Below, one piece after another: positions 42,884-50,614 of a stretch of 64,000 nucleotides of DNA. The DNA comes from G965230065 sp965230065 (lineage in GTDB: Bacteria; Bacteroidota; Bacteroidia; Cytophagales; Cyclobacteriaceae). Made by a program: the position numbers and the translations under genes. The notes under the pieces were generated by a model, which did not search any database, had not been told where the DNA came from, and was given only the letters and a program-made list of their open reading frames with translations. Every line of letters starts with the position of its first letter. The first letter of the stretch is position 1. The stretch covers positions 4,216,001 to 4,280,000 of the forward strand of contig OZ245942.1 of NCBI GenBank assembly GCA_965230065.1, in the 5' to 3' direction.

Positions 42884-44338
42884 ATGAAAACATTCGTTCA
42901 TTACAGCCTGTGGCTTTTCGCCATTCTGGTACCGGTGTTCCTTGCCTGTACTGAAGAAGATGAATTATTGCGCAATGATGCTACTTCCATTTCGATGAAT
43001 AAAGCTGAGTTGAGAACGTTGCCCAGCCTGATTAAAGTCAGGCCCAGTGGAGATATGAGCGGTTTCACAGATGCCAACGCCATTGAAAATGCCCTGTTGA
43101 CCATCAGGCCCGGAGGTACTGTTTTGCTGGCTGCTGGAAAATATTTTATGGACCGCCCGGTGGTAGCCTATGGATTCAACGGCACCCTGAAGGGCGAAGG
43201 CAAAAAAGAAACTAGGATTTTAGGAGTGGGTTCAGTAGCTGAGCCCTTTCCCGTAGTTCCTATACGTGATAACTATTTTGAGATCCTGGACCGGGCCGTG
43301 TTATTTCATTTTCCCAGTCCCACTGGAAAGGTGAACATTTCCAACTTATCGGTTTCTTTGAAAGAAGGGTTTTTCAGTGAAACGATTCCATCAGGATTTA
43401 TTGGCCCTAATGATCTTTTCGCATTTTTTATGGTAGACATCGGATATGACGAAGTCAATACTACCTTTCACAATGTAGGGCTGAAAGGGATCGAGGTCAA
43501 TCCGGGAGGTCCTTCTGCAGACCTGATACAATTCCAGCCTTCCCAGGGTATTGTGGTCAATGGACTGCCGGATAATTTTCCTTTCCCTGTCAGCGGAGGA
43601 AACCACAGGGTAACCCATTGTCACTTTAACCGCCTGGGTATTCAGTCTATTGTATTACAATTGTTGGATCATGCCCAGCTGGAGATACAGAACAATCATC
43701 TGACCGAGATAAAACAAATCCTTACCCGACTGCTGAACGGGTCGCAGGTAGTCATTGAAAATAATCACATCAGCAATTTTTCCTTTGGAGCGATTGTGGT
43801 AACCCAGGAATTCTTTCCGGCCGGAAGGGATAAAAACATGGTCTTTATCCGTAGGAATACTATTCATACAGATGGATTTATGGGCATAGAGATCGGGGCA
43901 GCACCCAATTTTCAGGTGTTCATATCTTATAATCACATTGAGGTGGGGCCTGACCCGACCGGACTTCTGCCCAATCTTACCGGCATCGGGCTGTTCCAGG
44001 GGCAGGATAGAGCGATCGTATACCGGAATACGATTAAGGGGAATAGTGAATTTGCCATTTCTTTATTTGGAGTGTCAAACAGTCTGGTATTGGGAAACGA
44101 TATGTCTAGTCATAACTCATCTGCAAATGCTTCATATAGGCTGGATTATGGAACCTCCCATAATCTGGTAATCAACCAAGGAGAAGCCAGTTTTATTGAT
44201 GAAGGAATCGACAATAAGTTCATCTTCTTATCTGGCTTCAATGGTAGAGACTTGGGTTCTGAAATCACAAAAAAACTAAGAGAAAATCATATTCCCATAG
44301 AGGAATATTCAGCATTAGAACATGATTTGATTAAATAG
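42884..44338 (+). CDS. Right-handed parallel beta-helix lipoprotein
   Basis: A protein of 484 residues. The lipobox VFLAC lies near residue 22. After an opening D-A-N-A-I-E-N-A-L of the pectate-lyase-3-like start come repeated short coils of NosD/beta-helix type: HRVTHCHFNRLGIQSIVLQL, QLEIQNNHLTEIKQILTRL, SQVVIENNHISNFSFGAIV, KNMVFIRRNTIHTDGFMGIE, DRAIVYRNTIKGNSEFAISL. Such folds bind or cleave acidic or other polysaccharides, but no lyase active site can be recognised. It is the last gene on the plus strand of the cluster behind the hybrid regulator. Confidence 0.85.
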   Translation: MKTFVHYSLWLFAILVPVFLACTEEDELLRNDATSISMNKAELRTLPSLIKVRPSGDMSGFTDANAIENALLTIRPGGTVLLAAGKYFMDRPVVAYGFNGTLKGEGKKETRILGVGSVAEPFPVVPIRDNYFEILDRAVLFHFPSPTGKVNISNLSVSLKEGFFSETIPSGFIGPNDLFAFFMVDIGYDEVNTTFHNVGLKGIEVNPGGPSADLIQFQPSQGIVVNGLPDNFPFPVSGGNHRVTHCHFNRLGIQSIVLQLLDHAQLEIQNNHLTEIKQILTRLLNGSQVVIENNHISNFSFGAIVVTQEFFPAGRDKNMVFIRRNTIHTDGFMGIEIGAAPNFQVFISYNHIEVGPDPTGLLPNLTGIGLFQGQDRAIVYRNTIKGNSEFAISLFGVSNSLVLGNDMSSHNSSANASYRLDYGTSHNLVINQGEASFIDEGIDNKFIFLSGFNGRDLGSEITKKLRENHIPIEEYSALEHDLIK

Positions 44339-44362
44339 ACAAGAAAGTGAGTATTTTAAATA

Positions 44363-44386
44363 AGTACGGACAATAACGTCCGTACT
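44363..44386. terminator. 9-bp perfect hairpin between convergent genes
   Basis: AGTACGGAC (44363-44371) and GTCCGTACT (44378-44386) enclose a 6-nt loop. It lies between the beta-helix gene and the convergent glycosyltransferase gene. T-runs are poor on both sides, so termination efficiency is uncertain. Confidence 0.55.
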
Positions 44387-44418
44387 CTATTTACAAACTC
44401 GCTTCAAATGAAAACGAA

Positions 44419-45201
44419 TTAATGATTTTGCTTCCCACCCAATTTATACCCAACATAACGCACCACAATCCACACATGCGCCAATATCGTTTTAAATACA
44501 CCAAAATGCGTAATATAAACTGAAAAACGTTCTTTCCAGCACAGCCGTTGCTGGCGGATAGAAAACCCGCCAATCAGGTATTTGGCAATCACCGTTTGGG
44601 CATTTACAGTTTTTCGGCTTTTCTTCAAGGCTTTGATTACCCAGTCTATGTCGGCACTGCAACGGTAACCAGCATCATACGGTGGGGCTATTTCTCTTTT
44701 TACCATAAACGATTGATGGGAAACCGCCATGCCATGCAGCATATCCTGATATTTTAATTTTGCAGGCAGTTTGCGTGTACTCAAGGCAGACCGTGTGCCC
44801 AGCACTTTTCCATCATCATCTATCAGGTGCGTTTCCCCGTAAATTACATCAGCATTTGGGGTTGATGAATAAAAAATACTACTCAAAGTGATGTTGCTGT
44901 TCAGTTGGTCGCCTGCATTGATGAATAGCACATAATCACTCGTAGCTGCCCGTAATCCCTTGTTCATGGCATCATAAATACCATGATCAGGTTCAGATAC
45001 CCAATAGTCTATTTTATCCCTGTATTTTCGGAGGATGTCTAACGTTCCATCTTTTGAGTCGCCGTCTATCACGATGTATTCTATCCGCTCATAGCTTTGG
45101 TTCAGCACGCTTTGTATGGTGGCCTCAAGAAAGGCGGCCCCATTGTACACAATAGTAATAATACTGACAGAGGGAAGTTGATGTGTGGTTTTCTTTGACA
45201 A
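44419..45201 (-). CDS. Glycosyltransferase family 2
   Basis: A protein of 260 residues, of GT-A fold. The opening SVSIITIVYNGAAFLEATIQ and EYIVIDGDSKDGTLDILRKY (nucleotide-sugar binding, D-G-x-S-x-D-G-T) are classical. WVSEPDHGIYDAMNKGL and YVLFINAGDQL near 75-105 complete the family core; the D-x-D motif position reads NAGD, as in many WcaA-like enzymes. No membrane helix is present. It probably adds a sugar to a surface polysaccharide or lipid-linked glycan. No other glycan-synthesis gene is adjacent. Confidence 0.92.
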   Translation of the reverse strand: MSKKTTHQLPSVSIITIVYNGAAFLEATIQSVLNQSYERIEYIVIDGDSKDGTLDILRKYRDKIDYWVSEPDHGIYDAMNKGLRAATSDYVLFINAGDQLNSNITLSSIFYSSTPNADVIYGETHLIDDDGKVLGTRSALSTRKLPAKLKYQDMLHGMAVSHQSFMVKREIAPPYDAGYRCSADIDWVIKALKKSRKTVNAQTVIAKYLIGGFSIRQQRLCWKERFSVYITHFGVFKTILAHVWIVVRYVGYKLGGKQNH

Positions 45202-45247
45202 TGCTCAGCTTCTTTTTTTGGGAAAACTAGCAAATTCTTTGATTAGT

Positions 45248-45278
45248 ATTGATGCTAAATATAAAATTAGTAATTTTG
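45248..45278 (+). promoter_or_regulatory. Candidate Bacteroidota-type promoter for rpsA
   Basis: TTG (45249-45251), 19 nt, then TAATTTTG (45271-45278), an exact TAnnTTTG -7 element. The predicted start near 45285 gives a leader of about 75 nt. Confidence 0.6.
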
Positions 45279-45361
45279 CACTCCTTAATTTATGTTCAAC
45301 CATTAAACTCATCTGCTGATGGCTCTTACGCAGGTGTGTAATTCAGGGCTAAAAAATTGAT

Positions 45362-47464
45362 ATGGCAAATACGCAAGAAGATTTTGATTGGGAAAAACTC
45401 GATACAAAAGGGTTTGGTGAAGGCTACACTAAAAAAGAAAAAGAAGAGTTAGCCTCTATGTATGAGGACACCCTCACAGAAGTTACTGAAAAAGAGGTAG
45501 TAGCAGGTACTGTGGTTGGGATCAACGACCGCGATGTGATTCTGAATATTGGTTTCAAGTCTGACGGACTGGTGCCGGTTTCTGAATTTCGCGACATGCC
45601 AGATTTAAAAATTGGCGACGAAGTAGAGGTATATGTTGAAGAGCAGGAAAATGCGCAGGGACAGCTTATTCTCTCGAGGAGAAAAGCAAAGATTGTCAAA
45701 GCCTGGGAAAATATCCAAAATGCGCACGATAACGATAATGTTATTGAGAGCTTTATCAAGCGTCGCACAAAAGGAGGACTGATTGCCGACATATACGGTG
45801 TAGAATCATTTTTACCAGGGTCTCAAATTGACGTGAAGCCTATCCGTGATTTCGACGTGTTTGTAGGTAAAAAGATGGAAGTGAAGGTAGTGAAAATCAA
45901 CTACGCCAATGATAACGTAGTGGTTTCTCATAAAGTGCTGATAGAAAAAGACCTTGAAGAACAAAGGGCTAAAATCCTCAACAATCTGGAGAAAGGCCAG
46001 GTACTCGAGGGTGTTATCAAGAATATGACCAATTTCGGGGTATTCATCGATCTGGGTGGCGTAGACGGACTCCTGCACATTACCGATATTTCGTGGGGCC
46101 GCATCAACCATCCGGAAGAAGTATTGAACCTCGATCAGAAAGTAAATATAGTAGTACTGGACTTCGACGACGAGAAGAAGCGGATTTCATTGGGTATGAA
46201 GCAGCTCACGCCCCATCCTTGGGACTCGTTGCCTGAAGATATTCAGATAGGATCTAAAGTAAAAGGTAAGATTGTAAATGTAGCTGACTATGGCGCATTC
46301 CTCGAAATCCTGCCTGGCGTAGAAGGCCTGATCCACGTTTCAGAAATGTCGTGGTCGCAGCACTTGCGCAATCCTCAGGACTTCATAAAAGTAGGTGACG
46401 AAGTAGAAGCCGTTGTGCTTACATTGGATCGTGACGAAAGAAAAATGTCATTGGGCATCAAGCAACTTACCGAAGACCCCTGGACGAAGCAAGATATACT
46501 GACCAAGTACGCGATTGGTACCCAGCATACAGGTATTGTGCGTAACCTTACCAACTTTGGTTTGTTCATAGAACTGGAAGAAGGTATAGACGGATTGGTT
46601 CACGTTTCCGACCTTTCCTGGACGAAAAAGATAAAGCACCCTTCTGAGTTTGTAAAAGTAGGTGATGAACTGGAAGTGAAAGTGTTGGAGTTGGATGTTG
46701 AAAACCGAAGGCTTGCCTTAGGCCACAAGCAGCTTGAGGAAAATCCCTGGGATGCTTTTGAAGGAATTTTTGAAGTAGGAACTGTTCACAAAGGAACTAT
46801 CCTGAGCAAAAATGACAAAGGTGTATTGGTGGAACTGCCTTATGGTATTGAGGGATTTGCTACCAACAGGTACTTAGAGAAAGAAGACGGCAGCACCGCT
46901 GAAGTAGGGGAAACACTGGATTTTAAAGTAGTTGAGTTTTCTAAAGACGAGAAGCGGATCGTGCTTTCTCATACCAGTACCTACACCGAAACGGAAGAAC
47001 AGGCTCCTAAGCAGCCGAAAGCCAAGGCTAAAACAACCCGCAAGCCTAAAGCTGCTAAAGAAGAGAAAGATACCCTCGGAGACCTGGAAGCTTTGAGCGC
47101 CCTGAAAGTTCAGATGGAAGAGCAAAGGAAGGAAGCCGTGGCTAAGCAATTTAAGAAAAAAGAAGAGGCCAAGGCCAAAGCCGAAGAGAAAAAAGCTGAA
47201 ATGGCCAAAGCCAAAAAAGCTGAGGAAGAAGAAGGTGCAGAAACCAAAGAGAAAGAGGATACTGCCAAGAAAGAAGAAGTAAAAGAGGCTAAAACAGAGG
47301 CTAAGGAAGAATCTTCAGCAGCGGAAGAAAAAGAGGGTTCAAAAGAGGATTCCCCAAAGGAGGAAGTGAAAACCAAGGAAGAAACACCCAAGGCTGAGAA
47401 GCCGGAAGACGCATCTTCTGAAGAAAAAGCTAAAGCTGAAGAGGAAACCGAAGAAAAAAAGTAA
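45362..47464 (+). CDS. rpsA: 30S ribosomal protein S1
   Basis: A protein of 700 residues. Six S1 RNA-binding domains lie in about residues 45-540. The clearest are GQVLEGVIKNMTNFGVFIDL, GSKVKGKIVNVADYGAFLEI and GTQHTGIVRNLTNFGLFIEL, each followed by G-[VI]-[DE]-G-L-[VIL]-H-[VI]-[ST]-[DE]-[MLI]-S-W. The last 160 residues are a low-complexity Lys/Glu/Ala tail, probably disordered. S1 recruits mRNA to the 30S subunit, which matters especially in Bacteroidota, where Shine-Dalgarno pairing is little used. A length near 600 is usual in Bacteroidota, so the tail is long. Confidence 0.97.
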   Translation: MANTQEDFDWEKLDTKGFGEGYTKKEKEELASMYEDTLTEVTEKEVVAGTVVGINDRDVILNIGFKSDGLVPVSEFRDMPDLKIGDEVEVYVEEQENAQGQLILSRRKAKIVKAWENIQNAHDNDNVIESFIKRRTKGGLIADIYGVESFLPGSQIDVKPIRDFDVFVGKKMEVKVVKINYANDNVVVSHKVLIEKDLEEQRAKILNNLEKGQVLEGVIKNMTNFGVFIDLGGVDGLLHITDISWGRINHPEEVLNLDQKVNIVVLDFDDEKKRISLGMKQLTPHPWDSLPEDIQIGSKVKGKIVNVADYGAFLEILPGVEGLIHVSEMSWSQHLRNPQDFIKVGDEVEAVVLTLDRDERKMSLGIKQLTEDPWTKQDILTKYAIGTQHTGIVRNLTNFGLFIELEEGIDGLVHVSDLSWTKKIKHPSEFVKVGDELEVKVLELDVENRRLALGHKQLEENPWDAFEGIFEVGTVHKGTILSKNDKGVLVELPYGIEGFATNRYLEKEDGSTAEVGETLDFKVVEFSKDEKRIVLSHTSTYTETEEQAPKQPKAKAKTTRKPKAAKEEKDTLGDLEALSALKVQMEEQRKEAVAKQFKKKEEAKAKAEEKKAEMAKAKKAEEEEGAETKEKEDTAKKEEVKEAKTEAKEESSAAEEKEGSKEDSPKEEVKTKEETPKAEKPEDASSEEKAKAEEETEEKK

Positions 47465-47482
47465 ATAATGAATAAAATTTAG

Positions 47483-47515
47483 CAGCCACGCGGTATTCTA
47501 TGTGCCAAGTGGCTG
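47483..47515 (+). terminator. Possible rpsA terminator
   Basis: CAGCCAC (47483-47489) and GTGGCTG (47509-47515) pair around a 19-nt loop and are followed by TTATTTA. This is a weak intrinsic terminator, but the position just after rpsA is right. Confidence 0.45.
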
Positions 47516-47535
47516 TTATTTACTTCATAAATTTA

Positions 47536-47543
47536 TAACTTTG
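47536..47543 (+). promoter_or_regulatory. -7 element of the tRNA-Cys promoter
   Basis: TAACTTTG is an exact TAnnTTTG match and ends 8 nt before the mature tRNA 5' end. A convincing -33 box is not visible; the expected place reads CTG. Confidence 0.6.
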
Positions 47544-47551
47544 CACAATAA

Positions 47552-47622
47552 GGTCGCGTGGCCGAGTGGTTAGGCAGAGGTCTGCAAAACCTCCTACAGC
47601 GGTTCAAATCCGCTCGCGACCT
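47552..47622 (+). tRNA. tRNA-Cys (anticodon GCA)
   Basis: The acceptor arms GGTCGCG and CGCGACC pair fully and U73 is the discriminator, as required for cysteine. The anticodon loop reads CTGCAAA with anticodon GCA, and the T-arm has GGTTCAAATCC. The total is 71 nt and the CCA is not encoded. A promoter -7 box lies directly upstream and a strong terminator directly downstream. Confidence 0.97.
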
Positions 47623-47623
47623 C

Positions 47624-47656
47624 AAAACCCGGAATTTAATTTCCGGGTTTTTTTAT
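47624..47656 (+). terminator. Intrinsic terminator after tRNA-Cys
   Basis: AAAACCCGGAA and TTCCGGGTTTT pair around a 6-nt loop and merge into a run of seven or more T. It also faces the end of the convergent regulator gene at 47690. Confidence 0.92.
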
Positions 47657-47689
47657 TACAACATACCCATATCAAGTTTAAAACACCTC

Positions 47690-50455
47690 CTACACATCTA
47701 CAAATTCACCTACACTTTTGCCAGAAAGGATGATATTTTTGAAGTAGCTTGGGTTGTGCCCGAATTCTTTGGCAAAACATTTACTGAAATATTTTACATC
47801 TGAAAATCCTGATAGCCAGGCCATTTCACTGATGGTAAGATCTTTATTCAACAATAATTTTGCAGCATATTGCAGTTTTACTTTTTTCATAAAATCTACC
47901 CCCTTTAGCCCGGTAATATCCCTGATCTTTCTGTACAATGAAGACCTGGAGACGTGCATCATTTGGGCCAACTCATTCAGATGAAAAGACTCATCCGAAA
48001 TCTTATCATAAATAATTTTCACACAATCATTGATAAAATCCTGATCTTCTTTTTCCTTATTATTAATCTCAAACCCGATGAGCGATTTTTCAAACGCATT
48101 TTTCAGTTTATCTCGTGAGGCAATCAGATTATTGATACGGGAAATTAAAATGTTTTCATTGATCGGCTTGGTCATATAATCGTCGGCGCCAATGTCGAAA
48201 CTTTTAATAGTCGACTCCTGAGAGTCAATAGCTGTTAATAAAATAACAGGAATGTGGAAAGTATGTGGGTTTTTCTTAATGTGGTTGCATAGTTCTATAC
48301 CATCCATTACTGGCATAAAAATATCGGTTACAATAAGATCAGGAAGATTTTTTTCAGCCTTTGCCAGTCCTTTTTTTCCATTAGAGGCTGTTTCTACCGT
48401 ATAATATTTATCAATCATACTCGCCAAAACAGAAAGGAGTTCGGAATTGTCTTCTAGGATCAAAATGGTTTTCTTTTTGTCGGCAGTAACCAAATCTTCC
48501 TGAAGATGTATCAATTCCTGGCTAATATTATCGGTTTCTAAATTTTCTTTAGGTTGGAGAAGAAATTGAGGAATGGTGATGAAAAAAGTGCTGCCCTGAT
48601 TTACATTACTGCGTACCATCAAATTGCCCCCGTGCAATTGTATTAATTCTTTACTAAGTGCCAGGCCAATTCCTGCACCCGTTGTTTCTTCCTGATCTGT
48701 AGCTTTGCTATTTGATACGCGGTAGAAGGGATCAAAAATATAAGATGTTTGGTTTTGTGATATGCCAGTTCCTGTATCTTTCACACTGATAATTACTTTC
48801 GGCTTTTCCAGCACCACATTTACCAATATTTCCCCACCTTCAGGCGTGTATTTGATGGCGTTGGATAGAATGTTGAACACTACCTTTTCTATCACCCCAG
48901 GGTCAAAATCAGCTTTCAGATGAGATGGAATATTAGCAGTGAGTACCTGATTTTTGTCCAAAGCCTTTGGGCGAAAAGCTTCTACAATCTCAGCTATAAA
49001 TGAAGCAATATCAGCTTTTTTGCTATGTAATTGGTATTTGTGCTTTTCTAATTTTCTGAAATCCAATATTTCACTTGATAATCGCACAAGCCTTTCCGCA
49101 CTTCTCTGTATGGTGAGCAATTTTTCTTTTACCTCCCCATTATCAAGGGAACGTATCAGGTCATTGACTGGCAGGGTGATGAGGCTTAAAACGGTACGGA
49201 ACTCATGGGAAATATTGGTAAAAAATTTCAATTTCATTTCCGTAGCCTCTTCCGCTATTTTCAGCATTCTTCCCAGTTCATCGCTCTTTTGGGATATTTT
49301 TCGGTTTTGTTGCTCGATGGTTTTGCTTTTGGCAGCCAGCACTCTATTGGTATGGCTTTTTTGCTTCAATAAATAAATAATGAAGCCTGCCAGCATCAGC
49401 AATAGAACCACTGTAGAAACTGTAAGAATGAGTAATGTTCGCTGCTTATTAATAAGAAATCCCATTTCTCCCATACGGTCCCGTTGTTGGTCAATCCTGG
49501 CTTGTTGCTCATTGATTTGATCTCCCTGGAGTTTTAAAGTTCTTGCGTTGGTATGATCAATTCTTACCGTATTCAGGTAATTAAATCGTTCATAAGGTTG
49601 ACCGGAAAGAATATCGATGGCCAACTGAATTGCTTTGTCACCTCCGGTAGGATATAGAAACGTACCATCAATCTGCCCTTTCAGTACCATCTTGATACCT
49701 CCATCAGGGGAAGATGTATTAAGTCCGTCAATCCCAATGATATGAGAATCCATCAGATGATTTTTGGCTGATAAATAGGCACCATAGGCCATGCGGTCAT
49801 TATGAGCATAAATGAGATCAATATCTACCAAACGGTAAAACAAGGTATCGGTAATATTCTTGGCTACTGGCCCGTGCCATTGGCCTTCCACCGTGTACAC
49901 TTTGATATTCGGGTATTTTTTGATAACCTCCTGAAAACCTTTGGAGCGCCCCATAGAAGGTGTAGAACCGCTCAATCCGGTGATTTCAAGTATTTTACCT
50001 TCTCCTTTTAGGAGTTCGGCAGCAAACTGTCCGGCCTCCTTGCCTATGACCTCATTATTGGCACCGATATACGCATTATATTTCAAAGTATTAATCTTTC
50101 TATCTATGATGATTACAGGAATGCCCTGGTCATACACCTGTTTGATAATTGCTGTTAATGGCTCAGCTTCATTAGGTGAAACAATGAGTAGGTCAATGCC
50201 TGACAGTACCAATGCTTTGATATCTTGAATTTGACGGTCACTATTATCTTGTGCATCCTTTATGATCAGCTCGATATCATATTGTGGGTAAAAGCTGGCT
50301 TCCCTTAGCATTTCTGCGTTCATGGTTTGTCGCCATTCATCTCCGGTAGTGCATTGCGAAAATCCTATCAGTATTTTTTTAGGCAAGCTATCATCATGGT
50401 ATGTGCAGGCAGACAGAGACACAAATAAGAGGAAAATCTGAAAAATCTTCATCAT
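47690..50455 (-). CDS. Hybrid two-component regulator with a periplasmic sugar-binding sensor (BT1754-like)
   Basis: A protein of 921 residues. A lipobox-like signal (SLSACT) is followed by a type I periplasmic sugar-binding domain (about 25-315; ILIGFSQCTTGDEWRQTMNA, LLIVSPNEAEPL, GIPVIIIDRKI), like RbsB. Next are a short coiled coil, a membrane helix near 346-368, HisKA with NISHEFRTVL (H417; the usual Pro after Thr is Val), HATPase (DTGTGIS, GAGIGLAL), a receiver with TDIFMPVMDG (D711) and an AraC domain. Its closest known type is the B. thetaiotaomicron fructose sensor BT1754. It is divergent from the susC gene with 159 nt between, and almost certainly controls the fructan locus to its right. 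Confidence 0.95.
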   Translation of the reverse strand: MMKIFQIFLLFVSLSACTYHDDSLPKKILIGFSQCTTGDEWRQTMNAEMLREASFYPQYDIELIIKDAQDNSDRQIQDIKALVLSGIDLLIVSPNEAEPLTAIIKQVYDQGIPVIIIDRKINTLKYNAYIGANNEVIGKEAGQFAAELLKGEGKILEITGLSGSTPSMGRSKGFQEVIKKYPNIKVYTVEGQWHGPVAKNITDTLFYRLVDIDLIYAHNDRMAYGAYLSAKNHLMDSHIIGIDGLNTSSPDGGIKMVLKGQIDGTFLYPTGGDKAIQLAIDILSGQPYERFNYLNTVRIDHTNARTLKLQGDQINEQQARIDQQRDRMGEMGFLINKQRTLLILTVSTVVLLLMLAGFIIYLLKQKSHTNRVLAAKSKTIEQQNRKISQKSDELGRMLKIAEEATEMKLKFFTNISHEFRTVLSLITLPVNDLIRSLDNGEVKEKLLTIQRSAERLVRLSSEILDFRKLEKHKYQLHSKKADIASFIAEIVEAFRPKALDKNQVLTANIPSHLKADFDPGVIEKVVFNILSNAIKYTPEGGEILVNVVLEKPKVIISVKDTGTGISQNQTSYIFDPFYRVSNSKATDQEETTGAGIGLALSKELIQLHGGNLMVRSNVNQGSTFFITIPQFLLQPKENLETDNISQELIHLQEDLVTADKKKTILILEDNSELLSVLASMIDKYYTVETASNGKKGLAKAEKNLPDLIVTDIFMPVMDGIELCNHIKKNPHTFHIPVILLTAIDSQESTIKSFDIGADDYMTKPINENILISRINNLIASRDKLKNAFEKSLIGFEINNKEKEDQDFINDCVKIIYDKISDESFHLNELAQMMHVSRSSLYRKIRDITGLKGVDFMKKVKLQYAAKLLLNKDLTISEMAWLSGFSDVKYFSKCFAKEFGHNPSYFKNIILSGKSVGEFVDV

Positions 50456-50614
50456 GGTAGAAAAATAAGGTATGCAAGTGTGAAAAACTCGTCAATACAT
50501 GAATTGACCAATATTTCTTACAGGATTGATAAGTTTTTCACCCCCTCATATGATAGAATTCTCGCAATTTAGATGGTGTTAATCTAACAAATTAATAAAA
50601 CTGTCTAAAAATGT

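Noticed and set aside
45362..47464. RNase E or polynucleotide phosphorylase as an alternative for the S1-domain protein
   Set aside because: Six consecutive S1 domains and no catalytic domain identify ribosomal protein S1.
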